In this document: piece after piece, positions 13,274 to 22,608 of the stretch
How positions within the stretch are numbered: position 1 is the first letter of the stretch
Layout of the letters: each line of letters opens with the position of its first letter
Source: Kosakonia sacchari
GTDB lineage: Bacteria > Pseudomonadota > Gammaproteobacteria > Enterobacterales > Enterobacteriaceae
DNA: 64,000 nt
Assembly: GCA_900109485.1 (NCBI GenBank)
Contig: FOAY01000010.1
Coordinates: forward strand, 1-64,000
Direction: 5' to 3'
Made by a program: the position numbers and the translations under genes
The notes under the pieces: model-generated
Seen by the model: the letters and a program-made list of their open reading frames with translations, nothing else
Told to the model about the DNA's origin: nothing
Databases searched by the model: none

Positions 13274-14323
13274 ATGCCAGTGTTACACAACCGCATCGCC
13301 AACGATGAATTAAAAGCGCGCATGCTTGCCGAAACCGAGTCGCGTATCACGGTCTCGTTTTATAAATATTTTTCTATTATGAACCCGCAGGCAACGCGCG
13401 ATGCCCTTTACCAGGCGTTTACCGCACTGAAGGTATTTGGTCGCATTTATCTTGCTCATGAAGGGATTAATGCCCAGGTCAGCATACCGCAAAGCCTGTT
13501 CCCGGCTTTTCGCGATGCGCTTTATGCCTTCGATCCGGCACTGGATGGTCTGCGTCTGAACATCGCCATTGACGATGACGGCAAATCATTCTGGGTGCTG
13601 CGCATGAAAGTGCGCGATCGCATTGTTGCGGACGGTATTGAAGATGAGAGTTTTAACGCCAGCGATGTCGGCGATTACCTGAAAGCGGCGGAAGTGAACG
13701 CGATGCTTGACGATCCGGAAGCGATTTTTATCGATATGCGCAACCACTATGAATATGAAGTGGGGCATTTTGACGGCGCGCTGGAGATCCCGGCCGATAC
13801 CTTCCGCGAGCAGTTACCTAAAGCCGTTGAGATGATGCAGGCGCATAAAGACAAGAAAATTGTGATGTACTGCACTGGCGGTATTCGCTGTGAAAAGGCG
13901 AGCGCCTGGATGAAGCACAACGGGTTTAATAAAGTGTGGCATATCGAAGGCGGCATCATTGAGTATGCGCGTCGCGCCCGTGAACAGGGCTTGCCTGTTC
14001 GCTTTGTTGGGAAGAATTTCGTTTTCGATGAGCGAATGGGGGAACGCATTTCCGACGACGTGATTGCCCATTGCCACCAGTGCGGTGCGCCGTGTGACTC
14101 ACATACCAACTGCCGCAATGATGGCTGCCATTTGCTGTTTATTCAGTGCCCGGTTTGTGCGGAGAAATATGAAGGCTGTTGCAGTGAATTGTGTCACGAA
14201 GAGAGCAAGTTGCCGGAAGAGGAGCAGCGTAAACGCCGCGCCGGACGTGAGAATGGCAATAAAATCTTCAACAAATCGCGCGGACGTCTGAACACGAAAC
14301 TGGGGATTCCGGATCCGGAATAA
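13274..14323 (+). CDS. trhO: tRNA uridine(34) hydroxylase
   Basis: A 349-residue rhodanese-fold enzyme that makes 5-hydroxyuridine at position 34 of certain tRNAs using oxygen. The rhodanese domain carries the catalytic cysteine Cys200 ([11 protein letters not shown]) and a second at 206. A C-terminal cysteine-rich region ([24 protein letters not shown]) suggests metal binding. The ATG at 13274 matches E. coli YceA (MPVLHNR); upstream in-frame codons lack similarity. Confidence 0.95.
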   Translation: MPVLHNRIANDELKARMLAETESRITVSFYKYFSIMNPQATRDALYQAFTALKVFGRIYLAHEGINAQVSIPQSLFPAFRDALYAFDPALDGLRLNIAIDDDGKSFWVLRMKVRDRIVADGIEDESFNASDVGDYLKAAEVNAMLDDPEAIFIDMRNHYEYEVGHFDGALEIPADTFREQLPKAVEMMQAHKDKKIVMYCTGGIRCEKASAWMKHNGFNKVWHIEGGIIEYARRAREQGLPVRFVGKNFVFDERMGERISDDVIAHCHQCGAPCDSHTNCRNDGCHLLFIQCPVCAEKYEGCCSELCHEESKLPEEEQRKRRAGRENGNKIFNKSRGRLNTKLGIPDPE

Positions 14324-14329
14324 CGCAAA

Positions 14330-14353
14330 CAGGAGAGGGGAAACCCTCTCCTG
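14330..14353. terminator. GAAA-tetraloop hairpin between convergent trhO and yceI
   Basis: CAGGAGAGGG-GAAA-CCCTCTCCTG is a perfect 10-bp stem with a stable GNRA loop, 6 bp after trhO and 5 bp before the yceI stop. There is no clean T tract, so it may protect 3' ends rather than terminate by itself. Confidence 0.55.
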
Positions 14354-14358
14354 CTCAT

Positions 14359-14934
14359 TTATTTCTGCTGTACGCCTTCGACGGAAATAATCAGCTCCAC
14401 ATCCTGCGATGCTGGCCCAAGATCGGTCGTAATATTGAAATCTTTCAGCGCTATTTTGCCGGAAGCTTCAAAACCTGCACGCACGCCGCCCCACGGATCT
14501 TTGCCCTCACCGATGAGTTTTGCAGCCAGCACCACCGGCTTCGTCACGCCATTCAGCGTCAGATTACCGGTAATATTCAGCCCATCAGCCGTTTTCTTCA
14601 CTTCGGTAGAGCTGAACGTTGCCTGCGGGAATTTCGCCACATTCAGAAATTCTGCACTGCGCAGATGCTTATCTCGCTCAGCATGATTGGTGTCCAGACT
14701 GTTGGTGTTGATCGTTACATTCACTTTATCGGCGGCCGGGTTGGCTTCGTCGAAGGTAAATGTACCGTCGAAATCTTTAAACGTGCCGTATAACCAACTG
14801 TATCCAAGATGCTGGATGCGGAAGTTGACGAAAGCGTGTTGCCCCTCTTTATCGATTTTATAATCTGCGGCTACGGCAGTGCCGGTAGCAAAGAGTAGCG
14901 AGGCGAGAGCGAGTCCCGGCAGGATTTTCTTCAT
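14359..14934 (-). CDS. yceI: YceI-family periplasmic lipid-binding protein
   Basis: A 191-residue secreted protein with a clear signal peptide (to about residue 22, [11 protein letters not shown]). The mature domain is the YceI fold, an extended beta barrel that binds isoprenoid chains in homologues. Typical family patterns [10 protein letters not shown] and FTFDEANP are visible. It follows yceJ with only 1 bp between them, so the pair is translationally linked; the pair may form a periplasmic quinone or isoprenoid redox unit, which is inference. Confidence 0.94.
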   Translation of the reverse strand: MKKILPGLALASLLFATGTAVAADYKIDKEGQHAFVNFRIQHLGYSWLYGTFKDFDGTFTFDEANPAADKVNVTINTNSLDTNHAERDKHLRSAEFLNVAKFPQATFSSTEVKKTADGLNITGNLTLNGVTKPVVLAAKLIGEGKDPWGGVRAGFEASGKIALKDFNITTDLGPASQDVELIISVEGVQQK

Positions 14935-14935
14935 A

Positions 14936-15502
14936 TTATGCTCCAGAGTCAGGCGACGATTTTCCCAGCATGCGCTTGAGAGTGGCGTCTTTATCGATGA
15001 AATGGTGTTTTAAGGCGGCCAGACCGTGCACTACCGAGAGCACGACTACGCTCCATGCCAGCCATAAGTGAACATTACCGGCGAGATCCGCCTGCGAACC
15101 GGCGTCAGTAAGCGTCGCAGGCACGTTAAACAGGCCAAATACGTTGATCGGTTTGCCATCCGCGGTGGAGATTAAATAGCCGCTGATGAGAATGCCAGAC
15201 AGCAACACATACAGTGCTATATGAGCCAGTACGGCACTTGCTCGTGTCAGGCGTGAATAACTGGACAGCGGAGAAGGGGGCGGTGAAATATGCCGCCAGA
15301 CAATGCGCATCACCAGCCCTAATATCAACAGAATGCCGATACTTTTATGCAGTTCCGGCGCCTGATGGTACCAGCCATCATAATAGCTGAGCGTGACCAT
15401 CCATAATCCCAGCGCAAACATGCCATAAATAGCTATTGCCATCAGCCAGTGAAGAACAACGGAAATAGCGCCGTAGCGGGCGGGTGAGTTGCGAAATTGC
15501 AT
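14936..15502 (-). CDS. yceJ: Cytochrome b561 family protein YceJ
   Basis: A 188-residue, four-helix inner-membrane diheme cytochrome of the bacterial b561 family. Histidines suited to haem binding appear in the hydrophobic segments ([35 protein letters not shown]). It is the first gene of the yceJI operon. No strong ribosome site is visible before the ATG. The electron-transfer partner is not known. Confidence 0.93.
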   Translation of the reverse strand: MQFRNSPARYGAISVVLHWLMAIAIYGMFALGLWMVTLSYYDGWYHQAPELHKSIGILLILGLVMRIVWRHISPPPSPLSSYSRLTRASAVLAHIALYVLLSGILISGYLISTADGKPINVFGLFNVPATLTDAGSQADLAGNVHLWLAWSVVVLSVVHGLAALKHHFIDKDATLKRMLGKSSPDSGA

Positions 15503-15762
15503 AATTGTGAATCTTGTTAATGAACGGTTAACTTAACATGGCGAGGGCGGATACATATTGCAACTGAAAATTAAGCAATTAGATAATTAATTTTTCTATG
15601 TCATTTTTTTTGAATGACTGTTGCTTTCAATGTTCAGGTGATTAGAGGGTGACAGATGATTTTTGCTGTTAATAGCAGGATGCGTGAGGTTTTTATTGTT
15701 CAGGAAAATTGTTTTAACTCTGGTTTTTTTAAATAAATGTCAGCTTTTGTCAGTATTTATGA
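15503..15762. other. AT-rich gap between yceJ and yceO
   Basis: This 260-bp stretch is clearly more AT-rich than its surroundings. It should hold the yceJI promoter (leftward). One tiny plus-strand reading frame of 26 codons (15656-15736, start behind AGAGGG) is present; see findings. No hairpin terminator or repeat is evident. Confidence 0.4.
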
Positions 15763-15876
15763 TTAAGGCCATACAATATAAATAAGGTCGATCAGCGCAA
15801 CGAGTAGCCACAGCGCAATATATAACATCAAATGCTCACGCACGTTATTAATAAGGAAGTCGAATAAACGACGCAT
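15763..15876 (-). CDS. yceO: Small membrane protein YceO-like
   Basis: A 37-residue frame, too short for most gene callers. The start is basic (MRRLFDFL), the centre is one hydrophobic segment (residues about 17-36) and it ends IVWP. A good ribosome site (GGAGAG) lies 4 nt before the ATG. E. coli has a small gene, yceO, at the same place between yceJ and solA. The ribosome site directly follows the solA terminator U tract, so expression may come from read-through. Function is unknown. Confidence 0.65.
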   Translation of the reverse strand: MRRLFDFLINNVREHLMLYIALWLLVALIDLIYIVWP

Positions 15877-15886
15877 GATCTCTCCG

Positions 15887-15919
15887 CAAAAAATAAAGGC
15901 GGCCACAAATAAGGCCGCC
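15887..15919 (-). terminator. Intrinsic terminator of solA
   Basis: Leftward, GGCGGCC-TTATTTGT-GGCCGCC is a 7-bp GC stem followed by TTTATTTTTT, 6 bp after the solA stop. Confidence 0.85.
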
Positions 15920-15925
15920 GACGGA

Positions 15926-17044
15926 TTATCGGGTAAAGCGGGACAGGGAAAAAGGCGTCAAATCAAAATCGCTGCATTTACCCTGCGCAAATTCACAGGC
16001 GATTTCGCCGAGCACCGGCGCGAATTTAAATCCATGGCCGCTCAGTCCGGTGATAATCAGCGTGTCCGGATGTTCCGGCAACGTATCAATAATAAAATCT
16101 TCATCCGGCGAGTTATCGTAGGTACATGAAGCGCCGTACAGACAACCGCCAATGCCCGGCAGGAACTGGCGCAGAAAACCGAAGCACTCCGAACCGTCTC
16201 CTGCTTCATTGCCAAAAGGCGTACGCTGTTGCGCTTCGTCGATGAGCTGGCCGCCATTATGACGACCGATCTTCAGCGCGTTGTCTTCGGCGGGGAAACC
16301 GTAATACTGATCGCCATTCGGCATTTCACCGGTGAAGGCTGGAAAGTGATTTTTGCTGCTGTAGCGACCGTCCGCCTGGAACCAGGCGAAAACCTTGCGT
16401 ACGGGTTGTACCGGAAGCGTTGGAATTAACTGACGTACCCAGGTGCCGGCGCTAATCAACACTTTCTTGCCGACGAACTCGCCTTCCGCTGTTTCGATGC
16501 TCACGCCTTCAGGGCCATGACGCAGCGCGGTAACCGGGCAGTTAAACAGTTGCGCGCAACCGGCCTGTTGGGCGAGACGGATCCAGGTTTTAACCGCCAG
16601 TTCGCTCTTCAGTACGCCGGAATCGGCTTCGAACAGACCGATATAGTCTTCCGGCACGGTGATTTCGGGCCAGCGGGCCATCAGTGAAGGCGCATCCAGT
16701 TTTTCTACCGCCAGATCCCACTGCTTAGCACTGTGGGCGACATTGGCGAGAAATTCGGAATCAGCCGGGCCGAGATTGATCACGCCGGTTCGTTCGAACA
16801 CCGCCTCGCCGCTTTCGCTGGCTAACTGATCCCACAACTGTTGGGCGCGCAGCACCAGCGGAACATATTTTTCACCTTCGCCATACGCGTGGCGAATTAG
16901 ACGCGTATCGCCATGATGGCTGCCTTGCTGGTGCGGCGGGAGATGGGCATCGGTCATCAGCACATTTAACCCGGCGCGGGTAGCGTAATAGCCGGTCGCT
17001 GCGCCGACAGATCCGCTGCCGATAATAATCAGGTCATATTTCAT
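15926..17044 (-). CDS. solA: N-methyl-L-tryptophan oxidase
   Basis: A 372-residue flavoprotein of the monomeric sarcosine oxidase family that oxidatively demethylates N-methyl-L-tryptophan and, weakly, sarcosine. The dinucleotide-binding motif GSGSVG is at residues 9-14. The cysteine that carries FAD covalently in this family is present in [14 protein letters not shown] near residue 308. Length matches E. coli SolA. GGAGA precedes the ATG. Confidence 0.95.
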   Translation of the reverse strand: MKYDLIIIGSGSVGAATGYYATRAGLNVLMTDAHLPPHQQGSHHGDTRLIRHAYGEGEKYVPLVLRAQQLWDQLASESGEAVFERTGVINLGPADSEFLANVAHSAKQWDLAVEKLDAPSLMARWPEITVPEDYIGLFEADSGVLKSELAVKTWIRLAQQAGCAQLFNCPVTALRHGPEGVSIETAEGEFVGKKVLISAGTWVRQLIPTLPVQPVRKVFAWFQADGRYSSKNHFPAFTGEMPNGDQYYGFPAEDNALKIGRHNGGQLIDEAQQRTPFGNEAGDGSECFGFLRQFLPGIGGCLYGASCTYDNSPDEDFIIDTLPEHPDTLIITGLSGHGFKFAPVLGEIACEFAQGKCSDFDLTPFSLSRFTR

Positions 17045-17110
17045 GGTGTTCTCCAGGAAAAAGCGTGTTCAGGAGGGTAATTAACCTGGCGGCGTTATAC
17101 AAGGGCAGAA

Positions 17111-17137
17111 ATAATTAAGGCACCCTGAAGGGTGCCT
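17111..17137 (-). terminator. Terminator of bssS
   Basis: AGGCACCCT and AGGGTGCCT make a 9-bp near-perfect palindrome with a 2-nt centre, 25 bp after the bssS stop. Leftward it is followed by TAATTATTT, an interrupted T tract. Confidence 0.7.
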
Positions 17138-17162
17138 GTTGGGATGAAGGTCAGCATTAAGA

Positions 17163-17417
17163 CTAATGCCTGCGGTACTCATCTTCCTGGTAATCGCCTG
17201 ATTCAATCTTGGCAATACCCGCCTCGAGAATCGATATAAACTGGCGGGCGACATCTGTCGTTAACCATAACGTCTGGCCGACTTCAGTCTCTTCCTGAGC
17301 GGCTCTGTTAGGGGTCTGGTAGTGTAACCGGAGCATCAGGGCATCGTAACTATCCACAGTACTGATGTCCCATCCGACCAGTGGATGGGTCTGGATGACT
17401 TCATTATTCTTTACCAT
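17163..17417 (-). CDS. bssS: Biofilm and stress regulator BssS
   Basis: An 84-residue cytosolic protein nearly identical to E. coli BssS (YceP) over its length (IQTHPLVGWDISTVDSYDAL and the C-terminal EYRRH). In E. coli it influences biofilm formation, indole and AI-2 signalling; the mechanism is not clear. The start at 17417 (MVKNNEV) gives the E. coli length; two preceding codons include another ATG at 17420. A run of five G sits upstream as ribosome site. Confidence 0.92.
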   Translation of the reverse strand: MVKNNEVIQTHPLVGWDISTVDSYDALMLRLHYQTPNRAAQEETEVGQTLWLTTDVARQFISILEAGIAKIESGDYQEDEYRRH

Positions 17418-17646
17418 CATAACCCCCATATTAGCGTGTTTATTTAGACAACGACTTTCGAGGTTCAATGCGTGTTTTTTTTGAAGCCTCTTTAGTATAT
17501 CAACAGATGGGGGTGATGATCGAATAAATAAACACTCTGCAACATGTTTTTTAGGCCGTTTGATTTTTTTGAATAAGAAAACGAAACCTTAAGCACATAT
17601 TTTTACTAAAGAACTAGAGAATTAATGAATGGCGTAAAAAACAGAC

Positions 17647-17668
17647 AAAAAAGCCGGGGCGACCCGGC
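17647..17668 (-). terminator. Intrinsic terminator of dinI
   Basis: Leftward, GCCGGG-TCGC-CCCGGC followed by six T residues, 24 bp after the dinI stop. Confidence 0.87.
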
Positions 17669-17692
17669 AATAAGAACAAACTTAAAGAGAAA

Positions 17693-17938
17693 TTAGTCGT
17701 TGATAAACCAGTCGTCGGCGCTTTCCCAGGTTTCCTGCAAAATTTCACTTATGCGATCTTTATCTTCTTTTGCGCCGCCAAGCACCGACAAGTTATTAGC
17801 CGCCGCATAGCGAACGGTGATTTTGTTATCGTGTTCGGGATAGTAATTATTTAGCCGACGGGATAATTCGCCCGCCAGCGCATCGATAGCACCTGGCGGT
17901 AAGGGTGTGGTTTTGGCGATAGTCACTTCAATGCGCAT
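17693..17938 (-). CDS. dinI: DNA damage-inducible protein I
   Basis: An 81-residue SOS protein that binds and stabilises RecA filaments and tempers RecA co-protease action on LexA and UmuD. The conserved core RYAAANNLSVLGG and the acidic C-terminal helix SEILQETWESADDW are intact. It is preceded by a perfect SOS box and a sigma-70 promoter. Its ribosome site is AGGGGG at 17945-17950, part of an inverted repeat with the end of the pyrC transcript. Confidence 0.96.
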   Translation of the reverse strand: MRIEVTIAKTTPLPPGAIDALAGELSRRLNNYYPEHDNKITVRYAAANNLSVLGGAKEDKDRISEILQETWESADDWFIND

Positions 17939-17942
17939 AATA

Positions 17943-18002
17943 GCCCCCTGTGTGTTTACTGTATATATATACAGTTAATGAGGTATCTTTACAACAGGGG
18001 GC
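17943..18002 (-). promoter_or_regulatory. Inverted repeat able to hide the dinI ribosome site in read-through RNA
   Basis: GCCCCCTGT (minus strand, 18002-17994) and ACAGGGGGC (17951-17943) are perfectly complementary 9-mers 42 nt apart. The second arm contains the dinI Shine-Dalgarno. The first arm lies upstream of the predicted SOS transcription start, so only RNA running in from pyrC would carry both. The regulatory role is inference. Confidence 0.55.
17959..17994 (-). promoter_or_regulatory. dinI promoter with LexA (SOS) operator
   Basis: CTGTATATATATACAG at 17959-17974 is a perfect CTGT-N8-ACAG LexA box. Leftward, TTGTAA (17994-17989), a 17-nt spacer and TATATA (17971-17966) form a promoter whose -10 lies inside the operator, so LexA binding would block it. 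Transcription should start near 17959, giving a leader of about 20 nt. Confidence 0.92.
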
Positions 18003-18012
18003 CGTAAAATTT

Positions 18013-19056
18013 TTACTGCTTAACGCGCCAGCGAACGGTTTCACCTGCGAGGAATGGCACCAGCGTATCGTCCGTCAGCGCAATGCTCTCTGGCACGACG
18101 CTTTCGATGCGTTCCAGCTCAATAAAGCCCTCATTGAGCGGCAGCCCGTAAAAGCGCGGTCCATTCAGCGAGCAGAACGCTTCAAAATGCTGCAAGGCGT
18201 TCATCTCTTCAAACACGGTAGCGTAGCTGCCGAGCGCGGTTGGCGCATTGAAGCAACCGGCACAACCACAGCTTGCCTCTTTTTTGTGCCGCGCGTGCGG
18301 TGCGGAATCGGTGCCGAGAAAAGCGCGTTCAAATCCGCTGGCGACCAACTCTCGCAGTGCCTGCTGGTGGATATTGCGTTTAAGGATAGGCAAACAGTAG
18401 AGATGCGGACGCACGCCGCCAACCAGCATATGGTTACGGTTAAACATCAAATGCTGTGGCGTAATGGTCGCCGCCAGGCGCTCGTTACCCTCGCGCACAT
18501 AATCAGCCGCGTCTTTGGTGGTGATATGCTCAAACACCACTTTTAACCCCGGCAGGCGCTGGCGCAGCGGCTCCATCACCGTTTCAATAAAACGCGCTTC
18601 GCGATCGAAGATATCGATCTCCGCGTGGGTCACTTCGCCATGCACCAGTAGCGGCATGCCCAGTTTTTCCATGCGCTCCAGCACCGGCATAATGGCATCA
18701 ATGCTGGTGACGCCGTGGCTGGAGTTGGTGGTGGCATTGGCGGGATAAAGTTTTGCCGCCGTAAAGACGTTTTCGTTAAACCCACGTTCCACTTCATCCG
18801 CACTCAGGCTGTCGGTGAGATAGCAGGTCATTAGCGGGGTGAAATCATGTCCGGCAGGCACGGCATCAAGAATGCGCTGGCGGTACGCGCGCGCAGCATC
18901 AACGGTGGTCACAGGGGGAGCGAGATTGGGCATGACAATGGCGCGGGCGTAGGTTTCACTGGTCCACGGCACCACGGTTTTTAACATATCGCCATCACGC
19001 AGGTGGACGTGCCAGTCGTCAGGACGGCGGATTTTCAAAACCTGGGATTGTGTCAT
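18013..19056 (-). CDS. pyrC: Dihydroorotase
   Basis: A 347-residue class II dihydroorotase, the third step of pyrimidine synthesis (carbamoyl-aspartate to dihydroorotate). Zinc ligands are visible in [10 protein letters not shown] (His-x-His near residues 16-18), the bridging lysine in [13 protein letters not shown], later histidines in LVHGEVTH and FEHITT, and the aspartate in LGTDSAPH. The start at 19056 (MTQSQVLK) matches E. coli; a longer frame to 19131 overlaps the promoter. The gene is monocistronic, with control elements upstream. Confidence 0.96.
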   Translation of the reverse strand: MTQSQVLKIRRPDDWHVHLRDGDMLKTVVPWTSETYARAIVMPNLAPPVTTVDAARAYRQRILDAVPAGHDFTPLMTCYLTDSLSADEVERGFNENVFTAAKLYPANATTNSSHGVTSIDAIMPVLERMEKLGMPLLVHGEVTHAEIDIFDREARFIETVMEPLRQRLPGLKVVFEHITTKDAADYVREGNERLAATITPQHLMFNRNHMLVGGVRPHLYCLPILKRNIHQQALRELVASGFERAFLGTDSAPHARHKKEASCGCAGCFNAPTALGSYATVFEEMNALQHFEAFCSLNGPRFYGLPLNEGFIELERIESVVPESIALTDDTLVPFLAGETVRWRVKQ

Positions 19057-19065
19057 TGGAGTGCT

Positions 19066-19097
19066 CCGGCTGGTGAGAATCAGGTGTTTTTGCCGGG
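19066..19097 (-). promoter_or_regulatory. pyrC leader hairpin with start-site switching
   Basis: Leftward, a -10 box TATCCT (19107-19102) is followed 7 nt later by CCCGGC at 19097-19092. This can pair with GCCGG at 19070-19066, which leads into the GGAG ribosome site. The arrangement matches the known enteric pyrC mechanism: with ample CTP, transcripts start at C, form the hairpin and are poorly translated; under pyrimidine starvation, shorter G-started transcripts escape it. Confidence 0.65.
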
Positions 19098-19109
19098 CAC
19101 TAAGGATAA

Positions 19110-19125
19110 GCGGAAACGTTTTCGT
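19110..19125 (-). promoter_or_regulatory. PurR operator of pyrC
   Basis: The plus-strand 16-mer GCGGAAACGTTTTCGT fits the PurR consensus (ACGCAAACGTTTTCGT) at 14 of 16 positions and lies just upstream of the pyrC -10 box, as in E. coli, where PurR represses pyrC. Confidence 0.75.
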
Positions 19126-19141
19126 TTGCATCTTTTTCCTG

Positions 19142-19165
19142 AAAAAAAGGGCGCCCGCGGCGCCC
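19142..19165 (-). terminator. Intrinsic terminator of yceB
   Basis: Leftward, GGGCGCC-GCG-GGCGCCC followed by seven T residues, 7 bp after the yceB stop and just upstream of the pyrC control region. Confidence 0.87.
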
Positions 19166-19171
19166 TGTAAC

Positions 19172-19732
19172 TCAGTCGGTGAGGGGGATAATAATTTCGC
19201 CCGGTTTCACCTCAATGCCTTTGGCGTATTTCTTCGCCAGCGCTTCGCCTTTGCTGCTGTCCTCTTTCAGTACATAAGCCGGACGCTGATTAAAATAGTT
19301 GCGCAGCGACTGGTTCAGATAGGGCATCAACGTTTGCAGCACCGTCTGCATTTTTTCCGGCTGCACGTCGGCTTTCACTACTTCCATCTCCTGCAAGTAA
19401 ATGGCGCCTTTCTCTTTATCAAACACCGGCAACGCCTTCAGTTTCAGCTTGATGACCGCTTTCTGGTTACCGAAAAGGGAGGTCATATCCAGGTTGGCAT
19501 CGCCGGTCAGCGTCACTTTGTTCGGCTCTTCACGACCAATTTCCGACGCCAGGTTATTCAGCACAATGTGCGCGTCGGCCACGCCTGGCAGGCCAATGTC
19601 TTTCGCAAAATCATTGCGTTTTTGCAGCGCCTGGTTAATTTCCTGTTCGCTGATGGAATATTGGGTCAGTTGGTTACAGCCCACCAGCACGCCGCTCAGC
19701 AGTAAAGCAGCGGCAAAAAAGATCTTCTTCAT
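19172..19732 (-). CDS. yceB: DUF1439 lipoprotein YceB
   Basis: A 186-residue predicted lipoprotein. The signal peptide ends LVGC, with the lipidated cysteine at residue 19. The mature domain is DUF1439, an alpha/beta fold with a tubular lipid-binding-like cavity in the E. coli structure. Similarity to YceB is clear over its length. The biological role is not known. It is preceded by grxB in the same direction, with about 120 bp between. Confidence 0.9.
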   Translation of the reverse strand: MKKIFFAAALLLSGVLVGCNQLTQYSISEQEINQALQKRNDFAKDIGLPGVADAHIVLNNLASEIGREEPNKVTLTGDANLDMTSLFGNQKAVIKLKLKALPVFDKEKGAIYLQEMEVVKADVQPEKMQTVLQTLMPYLNQSLRNYFNQRPAYVLKEDSSKGEALAKKYAKGIEVKPGEIIIPLTD

Positions 19733-19853
19733 AATTCCTCAACGTGATTCCGAAGGCGTCAAAGCCGGTGCGTAGGATGCGTCAGACGAGGTACAAAGGC
19801 TAGCGGAAAAAGCTGAAAGGCTGGCGGAAACATACGCTTCCGCCGTGAGCCCG

Positions 19854-20501
19854 CTAAATAGCCATCGATGAAAGCAGGTTAACCTGGGTCTGCTTGGCCA
19901 TATTATCGCGGTAATCCGCCACCCGGCTCGGCCAGTTAATTCCGGCGACAAGCGTCAGGTTACGCAGTAGCGGGAAAAGATGAATATCGTCCTCGGAGAG
20001 CTCGCCGTTGACCGCATTCGGTTTGACTATGAGCTTGTCCAGTGCCCGCAGGTCGTCGCTGATATTTTTCACCAGCCCGGCAGAGTGGGCGAGATGTTCG
20101 TCGAAGCTGCCGATCGCCGCCTCTTTCTTCGCGACAAACGAGGCGCGCGCCTGCGGTGTGGAAAACTCGTCGAAGGCGGATTTCGCAAAGCGGGGTATCA
20201 GCAATTTATTCACATAGCCGTTAACCTTGCGCAGCCACTCTTCAAGTTTCGGGTTCCGTTTACCGGTGAGCAGCGGTTTGCCGTCAAGTTTATCGACATA
20301 GTGCACAATATCCATACTCTCCGGCAGATAACGGCTGTCGTCTTTTTGCAGGATTGGCGCCATCTTCTGGCCAATCATTTTGGTTGGCGTGGCCTCGTCG
20401 TCACTGAGCAGGATATTGAGTTCTACGGGAAGATTTTTAAGGCCGAAAATCATGCGGGCTTTGACGCAGAAAGGGCAGTGATCATAAATGTAGAGTTTCA
20501 C
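19854..20501 (-). CDS. grxB: Glutaredoxin 2
   Basis: A 215-residue glutaredoxin with a glutathione S-transferase-like fold. It reduces disulfides and glutathione mixed disulfides. The active site is CPFC (Cys9, Cys12), where E. coli has CPYC. The thioredoxin-like N-terminal domain is followed by the helical domain ending MAKQTQVNLLSSMAI. The GTG at 20501 stands behind a strong GGAGGAG site and gives the exact E. coli length. Confidence 0.95.
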   Translation of the reverse strand: MKLYIYDHCPFCVKARMIFGLKNLPVELNILLSDDEATPTKMIGQKMAPILQKDDSRYLPESMDIVHYVDKLDGKPLLTGKRNPKLEEWLRKVNGYVNKLLIPRFAKSAFDEFSTPQARASFVAKKEAAIGSFDEHLAHSAGLVKNISDDLRALDKLIVKPNAVNGELSEDDIHLFPLLRNLTLVAGINWPSRVADYRDNMAKQTQVNLLSSMAI

Positions 20502-20566
20502 GTTTCTCCTCCATACTGGCTTATCCGTTAAAGACCAGTATGGAAGAGAGCATGGCATGGCGCAAA

Positions 20567-21775
20567 TCAGGCGCCAGGTTCAAGCATCCGCGGGCGAATG
20601 CGCTTATGGCCGAATTGCCACAGCAGCGCCATTGAGGTCATCAGCCCGATCAGGCCGAGCATCATCCACGGCAATTCTGGCTGGTTGAAGGCTTTGCCGG
20701 CATCAAACAACCACCCGCCGCCGGCATAACCCAGCGCGCCGCCAAATGCCAGCCCAAGGCGACTGAAACCCATATAACTGCCGCGTGCGCGGGCATCTGC
20801 CAGCTGCGCGCTTAAGGTTTCCCGCGCAGGTTCGGCAATAATTGAGCCGATATAGAACGTGCAGATAAGCGTAAACAGTTGCTGCAACGTCCCGACCATT
20901 CCGACCGGCAGCAGGCTGAATGACATCACCAGCAGCCCGGCCATCAGACGGTGTTCAAGACGAAAGCGTTTTTCGCTCCAGCGGGCGATAGGGTAGAGCA
21001 ACGTCAGCGACAAACAGGCTTCGATCGCGTACATCCACTTCACTGCCGCCGGTGAACCGGCAATATCGTTGACCATGATCGGCAGCATCAGCATCACCTG
21101 TACTGCCAGCATATAGTAGCCGGTCAGCGTCAGGACGTAAGTGACAAACCGTTTGTCACGCAGCACGCGTGCCAGCCCTTCGCGCACCGGGGCTTTGACC
21201 GTCGAGAGTTTCCACGCCGGTAACAGCCAGGCGTTGAACGCGGCGCAGAGCACGAACATTAGCGCACCGGCGGCGCACACCAGACGAAAGTCATATTGCA
21301 ACAGCCAGCTACCGAGCAATGCACCGACAACCGCGCCGGCGCTGTCCTGCATCATCAGGATAGAGAAAAAGCGGCTGCGCTGGTTGGGGCGCACCAGTTT
21401 GACCACCAGCGCGGAACGCGGCGGATCGAACAGTGTGCCGCCCAGCCCGGAAAGAATGCAGGAGAGCCACAGCAGCCAGGGTTCATGCGCCACGCCCATC
21501 GCGACGAAACCGCCCGCACGCATCAGCATGCCGGTGACGATCAGCGGTTTGGCGCCAAAACGGTCGGCAATTGCGCCGCCGAAAATGCCCAAACCCTGCT
21601 GAATAAATTGCCGCAGGCCGAGCGCAATACCGACCATCAACGCCGCCCAGCCGAGCTGATCAACAAAACGAATAGAAATAAGTGGGAAGACAACGAAAAA
21701 GCCGAGGACCACCAGCATATTATCGACAAGCAGGAAATATTTACCCAGGCTCCTTGCCTGCGATATGCACGCCAT
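20567..21775 (-). CDS. mdtH: MFS multidrug transporter MdtH
   Basis: A 402-residue, 12-segment major facilitator, same length as E. coli MdtH. The motif [11 protein letters not shown] follows segment 2. MdtH gives modest norfloxacin and enoxacin resistance when overproduced in E. coli. GGAGGGG precedes the ATG. grxB follows 66 bp downstream. It is divergent from rimJ. Confidence 0.94.
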   Translation of the reverse strand: MACISQARSLGKYFLLVDNMLVVLGFFVVFPLISIRFVDQLGWAALMVGIALGLRQFIQQGLGIFGGAIADRFGAKPLIVTGMLMRAGGFVAMGVAHEPWLLWLSCILSGLGGTLFDPPRSALVVKLVRPNQRSRFFSILMMQDSAGAVVGALLGSWLLQYDFRLVCAAGALMFVLCAAFNAWLLPAWKLSTVKAPVREGLARVLRDKRFVTYVLTLTGYYMLAVQVMLMLPIMVNDIAGSPAAVKWMYAIEACLSLTLLYPIARWSEKRFRLEHRLMAGLLVMSFSLLPVGMVGTLQQLFTLICTFYIGSIIAEPARETLSAQLADARARGSYMGFSRLGLAFGGALGYAGGGWLFDAGKAFNQPELPWMMLGLIGLMTSMALLWQFGHKRIRPRMLEPGA

Positions 21776-22014
21776 TTCCCCTCCGGGAAATTAAGAAAGA
21801 TAAGACATTCTTATTCTGCGGGTTCGCCCGATCTTTTCCCACATTCGCGGTGACAATATTTTTTTATCAAAATCCGGCTTTGATTCAGAGTTTTCATCGA
21901 AAGTGGCCCAGCAAAGTGGAAAATGCCATGTTGCTGTTTTCACAGAGTGGCTGCGCAAATGTATAGTAAAGGTAAGGGGTTAAAAGTGTGGTGAAATGGA
22001 AGGAGTGGTAATGC

Positions 22015-22599
22015 ATGTTTGGCTACCGCAGTAACGTGCCGAAAGTACGCTTAGTCACAGACAGATTAGTGGTTCGTTTAGTGCATGAGCGCGATGCCTG
22101 GCGCCTGGCGGATTATTACGCCGAAAATCGGCAATTTCTAAAGCCCTGGGAGCCCGTGCGCGATGAAAGTCATTGCTATCCTTCCGGCTGGCAGGCTCGT
22201 CTTGGCATGATCAATGAGTTTCATAAGCAGGGATCGGCATTCTATTTTGCCCTGCTCGATCCTGAGGAAAAAGAGATCGTCGGCGTGGCGAATTTTTCCA
22301 ATGTGGTACGCGGTTCGTTTCATGCTTGTTACCTTGGCTACTCCATCGGACAGAAATGGCAGGGGCAAGGGCTGATGTTTGAAGCGCTGACGGCGGCGAT
22401 CCGCTACATGCAGCGCACGCAACATATGCACCGCATCATGGCAAATTACATGCCGCACAATAAACGTAGCGGCGATTTGCTGGCGAGGCTGGGTTTCGAG
22501 AAAGAGGGCTACGCCAAATCGTATTTGCTGATCGACGGGCAGTGGCGCGATCACGTACTTACCGCGCTCACCGCGCAAGAATGGACCCCGGGTCGCTAA
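22015..22599 (+). CDS. rimJ: Ribosomal protein uS5 N-alpha-acetyltransferase
   Basis: A 194-residue GNAT acetyltransferase that acetylates the N-terminal alanine of ribosomal protein S5 and also aids 30S assembly. The acetyl-CoA motif appears as [14 protein letters not shown] followed by [17 protein letters not shown]. Sequence and length match E. coli RimJ. AAGGAG lies 9 nt before the start. A second ATG (22011) in another frame overlaps the start and reads only seven codons before a stop. Confidence 0.96.
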   Translation: MFGYRSNVPKVRLVTDRLVVRLVHERDAWRLADYYAENRQFLKPWEPVRDESHCYPSGWQARLGMINEFHKQGSAFYFALLDPEEKEIVGVANFSNVVRGSFHACYLGYSIGQKWQGQGLMFEALTAAIRYMQRTQHMHRIMANYMPHNKRSGDLLARLGFEKEGYAKSYLLIDGQWRDHVLTALTAQEWTPGR

Positions 22600-22608
22600 G
22601 GAGCAACG

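Noticed and set aside
19823-19844. GGCGGAA/TTCCGCC hairpin after grxB considered as a REP element or terminator
   Set aside because: The stem is short, lacks the REP consensus and has no T tract directly after it; left unassigned.
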